Shown here one piece after another: positions 23,556 through 38,000 of a stretch of 64,000 nucleotides of DNA; the first letter of the stretch is position 1, and every line of letters starts with the position of its first letter. The notes beneath the pieces are model-generated. The model searched no databases, was not told the DNA's origin, and saw only the letters and a list, made by a program, of their open reading frames with translations. Both the position numbers and the translations under genes were made by a program. This stretch comes from Mytilus trossulus (lineage: Eukaryota; Mollusca; Bivalvia; Mytilida; Mytilidae). The DNA lies in the NCBI RefSeq assembly GCF_036588685.1, contig NC_086382.1, forward strand, positions 63,382,987 through 63,446,986, read 5' to 3'.

Positions 23556-26545
23556 AAAATGTGGAATAAATCTGGATCTCTGTCCTTCTACGAAAGCTGT
23601 CAGCTTAATACGAATTTCATCTTGTTTAATATATTCAAATATCGGATAATACGATTCTGTGGTAAAACTACTAAAAGTAGGGATGTTAATTACTTTTAAC
23701 TAAAATGGTTTGCTTATACTAATTACATTTGTAGTTTTTCAATCAGCTTTCCCTTTGGTCTAAGTGTCTTATTTCAGTTTCAAATGCATGTAACTATGTT
23801 ATTTCTATAAATATATGTTACCTGCTAATTTCTTTTTTTTAATACAAAGATGTCAATGTTAACTTGGTTGTATTTATTCGTGTTGAAGTTCTAACATTTT
23901 AAGTAAACTTGTATTAGTTTCTATTTAAATAACCATGAACCAATTCGATGACCCCTACCTATTTTCACTTAGTAATGCTTGTGTCGTTTTCATAGATATT
24001 GGAAATATATGTGTCTGTATGCAATGTACTATGCATCGAAATTTTAGTTTGTCATAATTAGTTTTGAGCTAACTTGTGCTTGAAATAAAATCATGAATTA
24101 TCGTTCCAAAGTAGCAAAACGACGTTTTTCATTTATAGCCGAAAATAGATTTATCATCATGAATAAATTTTAAAAAAACGCAGTCTTTGCAATGTTTTGC
24201 TATTTGGCGTAACATTTCGTTTTCGTTGTTCTACGTATTTGATTAACATTCACAACTCTTCCATTAAAGCTCCATTGGTAAGTTTCGTTTCGTTTACCTA
24301 ATAATAAGCTTCGTATCTTTGATGAATTCCTTCACGATCTTTGAAAAAATGTTACATTCAAAATAAAAAGAAAATAGATAATGCAGCGTTTTAATAAGAG
24401 GATTTTATCAATTCAAATGACAATAGTGACATCACCGAGCAAGGATACGCATAGCCAGTGGTTGCATATCAATAGACAATTACACTTTCGACGCATCTGG
24501 TCATGCTCCTTTTGATGTTCATGCTATTTGTATTTGGTTTCTTTATATGTCTTCTCAAACTATTTATTGTAAACAAATATGACTTACTAATACTTGATTT
24601 GGTTTTTTTTACCTGATAATTGTAATAAATATTAATGAGATTATAGACAGTTATGTTAAGGTTCACTGCCCTAACACGAATAAGTTGATAGTTCATACGA
24701 TGACAAATGAGCATAGTACACTTATTGTCGTCACCCTATGAATATCATTGATACCATATAATTGCATTAGAAATTCCAATTCGATAGTGTTAAACGAAGC
24801 ATAATACACTTTCTAAGACTCCTTATGCACGCCCTGTTCCAATACGAGTGTATGTTGTTCAACATATATGCATAAGAGGAATATTCAATGTCAGAACCCT
24901 CTAAAATTTAATGAGAATAAAAGTACCGTTATGAATACTTAACGCCCTACATCATATCGATACTTAAATTCATTAACTGCACAAAGACACGTTATCTCAG
25001 ACTGGTGAATGCGTTTTCATTTGATTTCATCGTTTTGTCTAGGGAAACATGATTTATCTATTGTTAGTAATTTACTATGAACTGTCTTAATCAACTCTTA
25101 CATCGAATATTTTGGTCTTCTGTCTTTTTCTTAGTTGTTTGTGAGTTTTCTGTCGGTCTGATGAGGGTCGGGCTGTGTTCAACCGATTCATAATTTGTTC
25201 TGATCTTGTGCTGTTACACTATGCTATGTTATAGTTATCTCAGCACCACGGTATCAGGTTATAATATTGATAAGTGCTCCGCAACGTTTCGCCTCGTCAA
25301 ATTCTGTATTAGGCTGTCATTGTTAAACTGTCCATCATTAATGTTTTCAGTGACATAAACGTTAGTCCTACTCATAAGTTGTGAATGCTTTGAAAGATAT
25401 TAAAATGATCATTTGTATTGCCTGTCACCTCCTTTTCTATTAACACTTTTTCTTTATTATCCAAAACTACCTTGACAACAACTTTAACCTGAAACTGGAC
25501 AGACGATTTTCCATGTTCAGTAGACCGTGAAATTGGGGTCAGAACTCTAATTTGACATTTAAATTAAAAAGATCATATCATAAAGAACATATATACTAAC
25601 TTTCAGGTTGATTGGACTCCAACTTCATCAAAAACTACCTCGACCAAAAACTTTAACCTGGAACTGGACAGACGAACGAACGAAAGGACGAACAGACGGA
25701 CGAACGGACCCACAGACCCGTAAACATAATGCCCCTCTACTATCTTAGGTGGGGCATAACAATGGGTAACAATCGGCATTTATAAAGGTACTGAAATGCT
25801 ATTGAAATTTCCATTTATGAACAATAACTTCTATGTCAACATTATCGTTAGCAGTTTTCTGACAATTTCAGCTCAATGACTTAATTGCTGATATTGTCTT
25901 TTTAATCAGAACTGTTTTGCTCTTTTCAGGTTTTCTTTATTTTCTATAGTTAGCGACAAAAATCAGTATTATGATTCATGATTAAAAGACAATAACTTAT
26001 AAGAGTCGGCTTACTTTTACAGCTATGAGATTTATTTTGAAGACGTTATAAAAAATTGTTGAATATAAGCTAATGTACATGTTATTTTTAGCCTTTGGAG
26101 CAAAATGGTTGGCATGTAAGACACATATTTTGAACTGTATACCTTAAGGACGAGGGTGTTTCAATTTTGTCTTCATTTTTTCAGTAGTTTCATAGAAGAC
26201 GTTTTAAATGACAATTTGACAAGAAAGCAGCCAAAGCTAGGCACTTAGTGTTAATATATCTGACCATATGGCCCCAAGGGCCAGGTGAGCTTTAAATACC
26301 ACATTTTGACAGATATCTGTAGCACATTCTCTCTCAGCATCACGGTCTTCTTTTACAGTTAAATCATGTCATCAAGCCACCATTTTATGAACTACTTCTG
26401 CTTTTATTAAAATAACTTCACATCAATAACGGTGTCAATCAATTATTTTTTAGTAAATCAATATGCCATGAAATAAACCAAAATGTAACTATTTTGACTT
26501 GTTTCTTATTCAAAATTTAAAAATTCCAGAATTAAGCATCTTATA
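23556..26545. other. Intergenic sequence, mostly unremarkable
   Basis: No gene recognised. About 25440-25765 holds a decayed repeat in which AAAACTACCTTGAC...CTGGACAGACGA occurs twice about 170 bases apart. It ends in GACGGACGAACGGAC-type runs and TAGGTGGGGCATAAC, a pattern also seen at about 34940-34970. Confidence 0.5.
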
Positions 26546-26868
26546 GTTTAAACATATTTATTCAAATAGTGGATTGGGAAACAAATTGTTGAAACTTATA
26601 TTAATCCCTTTTGACTTTGCAGATGCAAGTTCTGCCTTGTAAATGGCATTAGCCTGCTTTTTTTTTTAAATCTACAAGGGTGTCTTTTAAGTGAAAGAGA
26701 TATGGCTGTCTCTAAATACAAGTCAGCCATTTATAGTCTTCTTCCAATGGACTATCATCATTCCTCAAATGGTGTCAAGTTAGAGCCGAAAAATTATGTC
26801 CTGAAATTTATTCCCCAGATCTGGTATCAAACAAGGAACTTTTGTGTTAGTAACTTCTATACCACGGC
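26546..26868 (-). mobile_element. V-SINE (RUDI-like), second copy
   Basis: Read on the minus strand, this matches the element at 4922-5274 from the tRNA-like head (GATGCCGTGGTATAG) through the central domain (GATAGTCCATTGG, AAAAGACACCCTTGTAGA) to the tail (TTTGTTTCCCAATCCACTA). The head has lost part of the tRNA region and the B box is altered (ATACCAGAT). It is therefore an old, probably silent copy. Confidence 0.75.
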
Positions 26869-28838
26869 ATCTTTTATTAGAAAAGAATTGAATCTAGTTT
26901 CTAGAATTCGATTTAAGTCCATAAAATAAATAAAAACATACAATGTGTATAATCATAACTAATTTATTCATAACCTGCCAGTTATCACAGTAAATTACAA
27001 AAAAATAACTAAAGATATATAAAACAAAATCTGGCAAAATTAAAACAAATATATAGAGAATAAAAAGGGTACATATTTTCCTGCATACAAGCACCTTTCA
27101 ATAAAATGTGTCTCTTACATACTAATATAGTGTAAAGAGATTTTTTATGTGAAAAATTCAGCAGTAGGAAGATAATAGTTAACACAAATGTAAAAGGCAT
27201 TAACTTTTTTTGTAAATTCATAATTAACACAATTACCTTAAGTTAGTTAGCCAATTAGCACCTATTGGTTAAAATTCATTTGATATGTAACAATACCCAC
27301 GGATTATATTGTTGACCACACTGCCTAAAAGTCTGAACTATAGACATTGTACGTCAAATATCAGTAATTTAGTACTGGCATGAAAATACGGATTTTTTGT
27401 GTTATTAAAATTTGCTGTTACAAAATATTAGAAATTATTAAAAATTAAGGAATGTATCTCCCTCATGCAAAGCTCTGATTCCTTTCACGAATTTGGCTAT
27501 ACTTTTTGGACCTTTTGGATTATAGCTCTTCATCTTTTATATATGCTTTGGATTTCAAATGTTTTGGCGACGAGCATCACTGAAGAGACATGTATTGTCG
27601 AAATGCGCATCTGGTGCAACAAAATTGGTACCGTTGATTTTATTACATCATCTTCTTTTTTACGTTACTAGAGTTTAATAAGTATGATCAAACATTGAAT
27701 TATTTTTAGTTTTCAGTGCAAGAAGTTTAATAAATACTCTGAATATGTAAATCATTCAGCTGAAAACATTTGTGGTTTTGATTTTAAAGGATTTTATTAA
27801 TCAATGAAAACAAGTAAAAATAGCACCTAGCAAAACAACTCACTAAACACTTTGGTACACATGTTAACATGATTGTCTGATTTCAACTTAATGGAGATGA
27901 AGGACTCATGATTTCCACATTCACTTAAGGTAACATATTGTTTTACATTATCAATTCCCTAAAGTAAAATAGTGTTTGATCCATGTAAAAAAAGTTGAAC
28001 TTATTAGACAAATCAATCTTCATTTTCAAAATCTAATCTTTATATTTTCAGTAAATCAAATAATGGAATAAAGAGCATAACAGTAAGATGAATATCACCA
28101 TCACATGTGGTTATATTATGCAGTCTATGTTTCATAAATCAACAGCCAAAGCCCGGCCATGAAATGTTTTGAATCAAACAGTAAAAATAATATAATCACA
28201 TTATTAATTTAACAATTTACTCCAGACTTTTTTATCTATCATAAAAACTGTTATTGATCACTAGTTATGACCCCACTCCAGATCTTATAGTTTTAGAAGC
28301 AGTACAAAGAACATAGAAGGAACTGAAGTTGTTAAGGACTCAGTATAAGTATTTGGCAAAAAAAAAGTAGAACTTTGAAAACTAAAAATTTGGAACACAA
28401 TGTATCTAGATAAAGGTTGATGCCATATATCAAGCTTTGACTAGACATTCACGCTTAAAATGTAACAAAAATCAGTTATAGATAAAACAGTACCCTGTTG
28501 AAGGTATATACCAGATGTCAAACAATAGTTTCTTCCTTTAGAGCAGGGTAATAAACGCAAACACATTTCAACAACAACTGTTGATGCAATTAAAGTTTGA
28601 GTTTCATAAAATGTTCCAGGTTTTTACATGTGTAGTAACCTATGGTCTACTTGCTCCTTTATAGCTCATACCAATTATGATGTATTTTTAAGTTTCCATG
28701 TATATATCATTAAAATAAATAAAACAATATAAATTACTTATTAAATTTAACTGAAACATAACTAGTAATCTATGATCATTTGGATTTCTGTCTTTGCAAC
28801 ACAGAAAATTGAGATTTTTTTTTTTAAATACTACTCTA
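26869..28838. other. Intergenic sequence 3' of NT5DC1-like gene
   Basis: AT-rich. It contains at about 27540-27640 a minus-strand relative of the M1 core (GACGAGCATCACTGAAGAG, CGAAATGCGCATCTGGTGC). No gene recognised. Confidence 0.5.
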
Positions 28839-28844
28839 TTTATT
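28839..28844 (-). terminator. Poly(A) signal AATAAA of NT5DC1-like gene
   Basis: Minus-strand AATAAA, 78 bases past the stop codon at 28923. It is the first such hexamer downstream and suits a short 3' UTR. Confidence 0.6.
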
Positions 28845-28922
28845 GTACTTCAAAGATTCAGCCCTAATTCATCAATCCCAAATCTATCATAAATTATGTT
28901 CTGTCATTATAATGTCTTCCTT

Positions 28923-29014
28923 TTATAACAAAGGTTTTGGCTTAGCAGGAGAAAAGCCATCTGTACTGCCCACTCCATCACTAAATCTTTTGTACTTATG
29001 ATCAATAGGCATTC
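28923..29014 (-). CDS. NT5DC1: NT5DC1-like exon 12 (C-terminus, stop)
   Basis: Preceded on the minus strand by TTTATTCCAG. Reads MPIDHKYKRFSDG and ends PKPLL before TAA. The DYKFTRF-like block matches the end of the family. Joins exon 11 in phase (one base carried over). Confidence 0.85.
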
Positions 29015-32000
29015 CTGGAATAAAGAGAAATATGCATGTTAATCAATCCAACATAGAGATATCAAATGGGTCTTGAAATAATAAAGTTGATTTTTCATTT
29101 ATTGAAAGTTTATTAAATTTTGCATATATTTCACTCAGGGGCATGCACTTCCAGAAATTAATTAATGAAGCACATTTTTTTCTGCATTAAAGCATCATAA
29201 ATATAACTTGAGTCAATCATTATATATCGTGGGTCAAAACCATTTTCTGATGCAAAGCTGTTTTGGCAAACTTTTAAACCTATTACTTTAACATTCACAA
29301 ACAGGACCATATATACCAATATATGTACATTGTCAGAAAATATAAAATTTATTTGTATGAGCTTAAGAAACAGGACGAAAAAAGCGAAGCTCCTTTGAGC
29401 TTTTCTCCTGTTTCGTACCGAGTACAAATAAATTTTATATTTACTGACAATGTAAATATATTGTGTTTATCCTAAAATTACTCCCAAAACTTAAAAATTT
29501 AGTTACCAAATCAAAATCATTGTCTGTAATTTCTCAAAGAAATCGACATAGTTGAAAGGCAGACTGCAAAGAGGACCCAAAAACCAACTGGTTAGGAAAC
29601 AGAAATATTCATATTACAGCTTGCTCAACATAGGAGTTGGGTAACAGGAGACTTTATTTGTACAAGTACAAGTACAAATAAAGCAAAAATTTATTTATAT
29701 ACCTGTTTTTTGTACAATAGTTGGCTAATTGAAGGATAAATATATATGTTTGGATACCTACCTGCTATATATTCTATAAGTGGCACAGCTATGGCATTAT
29801 ATTTGCTGATAAGACGACCCCAGAATGTGTTCATATGTTTATCATGCTTTACGTCTTCTTCTTCGTGATAGAAAAATGAGCCCCATCCCTTAGATAATAG
29901 GAAGGACTCTTCTTCTGGATCAATATATAAATTAACCTGTAAAAACAAATCATACCTTTATGTAAAACATATTAAAGTTCTAATCTTAAATTGTTTTTTT
30001 CTTAATCTTAACCATGACATTCATAATACAATAAGATCTAAACCATGACATTCAAGATAAAATAAAATCTAAACATTATGTGAAACAAAAATTAAGTTTG
30101 AAATACCATAAGCTTTTTTTTCCCGCTTAAAATCAGTAAAAAAAAAAATTCTCAATAAAAATATTTTTGAATCTTACATCTCTTTTTGGTTTTTGACTGT
30201 TGCTGTATCATCACATTCAAGATCTTTTGGTGTTAGGTGATATCCCTCTGCTTCCATTTCCTCCAACACTAATACTACATCCCATCCAGCATAGTTGTTG
30301 GCAGGGAAACTGTCAGAACATAAACTATCACCAAAATACACAACCTAAAATAAAACAGGGAAACTGTCAGAACATAAACCAAATCACCAAAATACACTAT
30401 CTGAAAATTATTAAAATACATAAAACTCTGCACACATTATTCTGCGTTTAACTTAATAGTTTTGGTTGATTTGTGTTTTAAGTTTGATGTTGTTTGATTT
30501 TCTAGGTATCTTAATTTACAATAAAACATTGACCAATCAATACATAACTGGGTGAATAGAGAATTCATAGTGAATACCCATGCATGGATTAATATATTTG
30601 TAATTGTTATAAATAAAAGCTGAAGAGAAAAATAAGAACTGTCAAATATGTAATAGATTATAAGTCTGGATGTAAGTTATTAAGGCCGGATCAAGCACTA
30701 AGGAATGATATATAATGCATTGAGATACAGATACCATGACAACACTTCTCTTACAAGGATCTCATAAAGCCTACAGAATCATCAAAAAACTCTGGTTTCT
30801 GATTTGAAGAGGTTTAGAAATCCTTTGTAATAATGATATGCCCTGTCCAAAATTCACTTATATTATAATTACATGTACAGAAATAAAACCAATAGTCACT
30901 GTGGTAAGATCCTTGAAACCTAAGTGGGGTCACAGGATCAGTATTTAATTCAGACTCCAATGCATTTGTACTAATATTAACAAAATTTTCTCTAATGTTT
31001 TCAATATTTTCACATTTTCCAGCCGATTTTGATAAATTGCTCTCATGACTAGTGAAATATCTGTTCTTGGCAAATGATTTGTTGAAATCTTATTATGAAA
31101 TCAAATTTTCTTGCTTTCTTTTAAATTTTCTATTGTGATTTTACGAAAGACGTCAACCATGCCTGATAACCTTGCATATAAAGAACACAACTTTCTGAAA
31201 TGGTAGAATAAAATCACTAGAGAAACAGATTCAACCAATATAACTCCACTCTCAACAGTTAAATTCTATTTATCTTAAAGACTTGTCAAGCCTTGCTCTT
31301 TTATATAATGCCACTGAGTGGTGAAATCTATATATACCTCTAAGATATATTAGTTAGGATACTCTATTTTGTCAGCCTTCAAAAACTGCTGTATTCTGAT
31401 TTCACTTTAAAATAATATTTTTTAATTTGTTTGAAATTATTGAAGTTTTTTCTGTAACTACGGTCCTGGGAATGTTTTGTTACTGATACATACATTTCCC
31501 TTGAAACAAGTATGAAACTTTACCTTAGGTTTAACTCTCTGTGTTTGCTGTGATATAAACTTCATGAGATCAGGATGATTACCCATGGAATAACATGTTT
31601 TGGCTTGTAATTCTGTAACAGGAGTAGTTTCAAAATGGCCATCTAAAACAAATATGATTTTCATCAAATCTCAGACAATCTTTTAATATTAATAACGAAA
31701 TGGTTTATTTAGTATAAAGTTGTTGAGTTAGGGACAAACAACTGATATGAATCTGAATCTGTAATTAAAACACTGATTAAGTTGTTGCTAGTTTGCAAAT
31801 GAGTACAAGTTAAATATGGTAGCTACATACCAATATTTATTGACTCCACAAATACACCTTATTCTGTAAGCACATAATTTTATTATCAAATTACTGTTTT
31901 CATTATACTCAACATTATCAGACATTTTTAAACCAATTTTCAAACTATTTTTGTTCTGCTTGTTCCAGCAACAGACAAAATTATTATCTAAATTCAGAAT

Positions 32001-35000
32001 AATACATGGAAAAATTACAAACTTGTTAATTGGTAATGTTTTCTTTTGAAAAATATTCTTGTGAAATGACACATCTGAATGCAGATCCAAGTAAAGCTTT
32101 GTTGGTAATGGGACCCTGACTGCCAGGGATTAATCTCTTAGTAAGTAACAGACGAAATCTTTATTTCAAAATCAGAAAACTAAATATGAAAAAACACTGT
32201 TAAGTTATTCACTTCATCTATCTTTAGTAATATACTGTAAACCAACTAATTTTGGGAGTAATTCATTTTCACAACTTCCTCGAGAAGAAAAAAAATAAAA
32301 CGAATATAAATCATTGTGACAATCGAAAACCCGGATCTTTCCTCGTCCTGTTAATTTGACAATTGCTCAATTTGATCATCACAATTTGAGATAGAAAAGG
32401 CTAAATGCGAAATAAAGTTAATGTATCCACGAAAATAAGTTGGTTTACAGTATGTGACTATCTCAGGGTTTTGTCCACTTTATTTCCTTGCTTACCTAGA
32501 CCTAGAAATGAATTCCCATCAGTGAAGAAGGCTGGCTTCTTTGCATTAAATAAAAATATATCAAAATATTGTTGCCAATCTGATCTGGAATTATATAAAA
32601 TGAATAATGTCATGGCACATAACAAAGTTGCGACTGCAAACTACTGTGGATTCATTATTATTCGTTGGATACCAATTTTCGTGGGTTTCGTGGATATAGG
32701 TGAACCACGAATTTAAATGTTCAACGAAATAAACATATTTTCATTAGGCTCTTGGCAAAACCACGAATTCAAATATCCACGAAACTGCAAGTTTTCAGCA
32801 ATCCACGAAAATTGAGACCCACGAAAATAAATGAATCCACAGTACAACAAATAGCAATCTTCTCATTTAAATGTTGCAAGTCTATCTGACCTATATAATA
32901 ATCAATCTCTCCAATATTTGACCTGAGATATTATCTTTTTTTATTATCAATCTTTTAGCTGGCTACTAAAATTTTGATGATAATTTTTATGCTTAGGTTT
33001 CGAGAGATTGGTTAGCAAACAGACTGGTTGAATTATAAAAAAAAAAAATTCAGATGCTGAAGTGGCAAAGTCAAAAGTTTCATTCATATACTACATTATC
33101 ATATTCCAACAAAATTGGGTTTTTTTTCCATATCAAAGAATTTTAAGTTAGCAGGAAGTTTAATCCTACATGAACATATTACTCGTCTGAAGTTTCGTTT
33201 GCATGAGCACTCAAATACAATTCCTATACTGTAGATTTATTTATTTTCGTGGATTACAGTTTTTGTAAATTGAGGAAAAAATTTAATTCATGTATATTTG
33301 GTTTATGCAAAGTCTGCATAGATAAGCAAAGTCTGCATAGATGCCTATATATAAAATGTATACTCTCAAAATCAAAGAAAATTCTTATTTAAACAATAAT
33401 AGTTAATACACAATATTTTTAAACATTTTAAAAATATTTCTCAAAAGAGATCTTCAAATGGCAAACTATTTTCAGGAACATAAAGACGATGATTGTTTCA
33501 GCTATTATAAAAATATAGCATATATACCAATACACATAATTAACAGCGCCTGGTGATGTTTAACAGCCTGACCGGTTTCAGTCCATAAAGGACCTTCATC
33601 AGAGGCAGAATGGTGGATTAATGTTTGCACCCTATTTATATAGATATGGTAACCCGGGTTGAGTTGACTAGCGGTTGAGTTAACCGGTGAAAAATCCCAG
33701 TGGGATTTTCCATGGTTACAGTTATCTATATTTAGCTAATGTTGATGTTACAGTTAACTTTTTGACATGTTATGGTAAACATTTTTACATTATACGGTAA
33801 ACATGTGACCTGGTGATATAACCATATTTGGGCTTTAGCATTGGGTAAAGGGTGTTTTAATAATTCAAGAAGTACATGGTAATTGTTTCAGCTATTATTT
33901 TAAAAAGTTTCTTATTATTACTGACTCAGGATTATTTATCATCTTATATTTTTTCAGACAGTTATGCTAATGACATCAACTTGATATTGAAATAATTTTT
34001 TGGATAAAATAACAAAAAGGTTTACTTTTACATTTTGTGACATGGATGGAGAATTGTCTCATTGGCACTCATACCACATATTCTTATATCTAAATTACCT
34101 ACTTGATCAATACAAAAGAATAAATCAAATAATTACCCTAAAACAACCTTCAAAACTGTAGTAGCAAAATCATGAGCTGATGATGTCATTAAGAAGACAA
34201 CTTTTCCCTGCTTTTTTAACTCCAGTAGCCATTGTTTAACACCGTCACTACAAGGTTGTAAAAACTTCTCCGGATTTCTTTTAAGTGAAGGGAAAAAATA
34301 ACCAGTCTCCTCTGAAAATTAGGAAATTTAAGAATTAAGAAAACATTATTTATGGATATTTGTATCATACAATTTTTTTTAAATGGGGAATGTGTCCATG
34401 GCACACAGATGATGCCCCTGCTTGTATACAGAATTTTAAAGGGACATAACTCAAAAACTGTAAAATTGATGCTACCTTAAATTCCAACTTGATCTGAATA
34501 TTGTGGTAATAAACATTGTGTATAAGATTTCTTACGTTAAGTTGAGGCAGACTAATGTTAAATAACAGAAATGAAAAATTCAGCAATTTTTCCATTTGTA
34601 AAGGGGCATAACTCTAGAATGGTAAAAGTGACCACACCAAAATTCAAATTTGATCTGCATTTAATGGTAATAGGCATTGTGTATAGTTTTTATACCATTT
34701 GGTTGGTTATACGTTAGGAAGAGAAGGGAAATGTAAAATTCAGCAATTTTTTCATTGGTAAAGGAGCATAACTCTAGAATGGTAAAAGTGACCACAACCA
34801 AAATTCAAACTTGATTTACATTTTGTTGTAATTAGCATTGTGTAAAAGTTTTATAATATTTGGTTGAGGTAAACTAAATTTAGAGAACAGAAAAGAACTG
34901 TTGGGACGTACCCACTTACTGACTAACATGGGTTAAACTAAATGCCACCTCCTCTACGGTGGGGCATAAAAATTGAGATATTCAAATCCTCATGCAACCA

Positions 35001-38000
35001 CTGGTTCAATCAAGAAGACAAATCCTAGCAATAAAAATGTTTTGTTTAAATTGTTTCTGATGGTTAAAACATGTCTTTTTGGAAAAAGTATTAAGCACAA
35101 TATATAGTTTAAACAGAGCCCTAGTTACCTTCAACTTGTTTGAGAACTTATCTGATCAGAATAAATAGCAATACAGTTGATGAATCTAAGACATAAGTTT
35201 CAATATGCGAGTTCCGGGATACAGTTTTCAGATGAATCTGTCATGTGACTTCCAACACCGTGTTACAAAATGTATGCATTGTCATTTCCAACACATGTTG
35301 AGCAAACAGGTGAAAAAGTTTGATTTTATACTGCACAAAATATTTTGTAGGTAATGAGATAAAAGCATGCAAAATTGTAAATCTATTCCGGTGAAAGACA
35401 TGATTCCAGAATCGAAATGACGTATTTGAGTTAACCACAAATTATGAGACGTGTATGCAATCAATGCAGCTCAGTTAAATGTAATAATCAATGGAACATT
35501 ATGAGTCTCCTGGTTAGAGTTTTGTAGTTTATTTTCAAGTAAAAATAATTTGACGACATAAATTAAAATTGTGTTGATACCTGCAAAGGCTTTAGGTATA
35601 TAATTATGTCCTAAAGAGGCATAGACATCTTGCCAAAAAGTATATTTCTCTTGAGGACCATCCTGAAATGATATAAAATTGATTTAGTACACTTCTAAAT
35701 ATATCTCATCTAAAACAAAATGGCAATACATAGTCCCCTTCCTGTAAAATAATCATTGAATTGGAACAAAATTATTACTTGATCTATAACTATAGAGTTC
35801 ACATGGTGTAAAAGTACCAGCTATTATCCAAATAATTTCTAATAATATCAATAAAATGTCATTCAAACTAGTTTTAAAGTGATGCTAGTGTATCAACCTT
35901 GTATTCTGTCAATTTAAATTTGCTAAAATCGGATTCATTTCAACACAGAATGGTACGGAATACAAACAGGGTAATAGAAAAATGGCACTGATTTCATTCC
36001 CAAATTCAAAAACCATATTATAAAACACTTCACATCAAATAAATCAAACTTATTTTGGTCATCCTATAGCTATAATTATGTCAAAATATAGCTACTTTGT
36101 GATTAAACTTGTTTTTATTTAGGATCAGAATTATGTTTTTAATTTATTAAGCAGTTCTTATAGTTCTCGGTCAGACCCTACCAAAATCCATAAATCTGAC
36201 AAAGTGTCAGGTAGTCCGAGTTTTATCAATTTTATACTAAAAAGCTGATCAGATATATTAACTGTTAGATATACTGTTCCCAGAGTCGGGTTGTTGTCTC
36301 TTTGACACCTTCTCCTTTCATTCTCAATTTTATTTGTTGAACATTTAAAACTGTAGTTTCCCTATACTGACAAAACCAACAAAAACTGGTAGCCAACAAA
36401 TAATAATGAATTCATAGTATTTGATTTAATGAGAAGATTTACAATTAATTAACATACCTTCTGGTCAATGTAATCTACTACATGGGCACACAATACAGCA
36501 GAAGGTATATCAAAGTAATTCTCAAAAAATCTGTATTTAAGTTTACCTGTAAAATAAAGCGCTAATTTCCCATAACTGTATATTTAAAGTTCAACAGCTA
36601 TAGGAAGACAACTGTGTTGTACATTTGATATATATGTGTATATGGTTTTGCTTTCAACTTTAATTTGATATCAGAAAAATTTAGAGTTAAAATCCATATA
36701 TATGGGAACATCAACTATTAGCTATTGTAATATCATAGGTAGAAGTATGAATATGAAGTACAGGATATAATTCACATCTATAAATTTTACTTTTTTTTTC
36801 AGAATAGAAGCCAATTCAACGCTAATAATTATGCAACTTTTCTTTTCCTATATCAACTAAAATTTAATCTATAATCATGATTCTCTAATTCTTCATGAAT
36901 TTATCCCTTTCTGCACCCATTGTATAAAAAAGTTTAATCAATGTGTGGTTCGTTTGATCTCAATACAGTGAAACCTGGGTAAACCGAACCCTGATAAAAC
37001 CGAATTTCAGTTAAAACTGAACAGTTTTCAAAGTCCCACAAAATTTCCCTATCATTTAACGTTAATCTAACCTGAAAAAAAATGAACCCTGTCAACACCG
37101 AATTCCGAACGCTTTTTGAATGCTCGTTAGGTAATTTGTATCTAAAAATTACCTGTCAAAATCGATCAATACAAATCAAAACAATAAAATATTATTAATG
37201 ATTTGCATGATTTAATTAAACAAACACAGAATGGCAGAGTTTCCCGGAGGGTATTTGAGGTTTAATGAACTTGTGAGTTGTTATTACAAACTAATTAGCA
37301 TGTCTGTGTCATGTATAAAGTGATTTTTTTTATAAAGAAACGTTCAACTGGTCAGCTTCCCCCATCGCCGATAATGACAAGAAAGGAACTTTCCCACAGA
37401 TCAATTAAATAATTACGGCCACAAAATTGCAACTGACATTCTGTAGCTAAAGTCTTGAATTAAATAATAGTTTTAAAGCCTTTCACTGGATTAAGAAGTC
37501 GCGGAACACAACAAGGTCAATGAATTTCGATTTCTGGAGTCCCTTAAGAGGCCTCATATATTTCATTCGTGCTCCCGAAGACTTCCATTAGCTATTAAGC
37601 AACGATAAAGTCCGAGAATAAACTGGACCCCTGCTGTTGTTTCACTGTTATCGTGTGCTGAAGTATCAATCAGCGGGTGACCAGTTTAGTCCGATAACTC
37701 GGGTGTACAATGACGTTCCCTATTCAACTACGGAATCGTAATTTGACAGTGACTGTGACTGTGAATCTGAATTGGTCAGTGCATTTAATGGATTAAAAAT
37801 TATTTCTAAAAGGTAAAATTGTTCCACGTCGGACATCTCCCAACGACGAGCTTGATTGACGGGGTGGCGTATGATTCATAAACAAACATGTAGCACATTA
37901 AAACGGCTATCTTGATCTTCTTTATTTTTACATTTACAACTAAATCAACACAAAAATAAACTGTCGTCTGTTGTGTCACCTATAATCCCTTGTCAGTAAA

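Noticed and set aside
26702-26929. Plus-strand 75-codon ORF
   Set aside because: Lies in the reverse complement of a V-SINE.
31458-31667. Separate 69-codon gene on the minus strand
   Set aside because: It is exon 9 of the NT5DC1-like gene read through its splice sites.
32405-32716. Plus-strand 103-codon ORF
   Set aside because: Overlaps exon 8 of the NT5DC1-like gene in antisense and both MITE-like elements; residue content is not protein-like.
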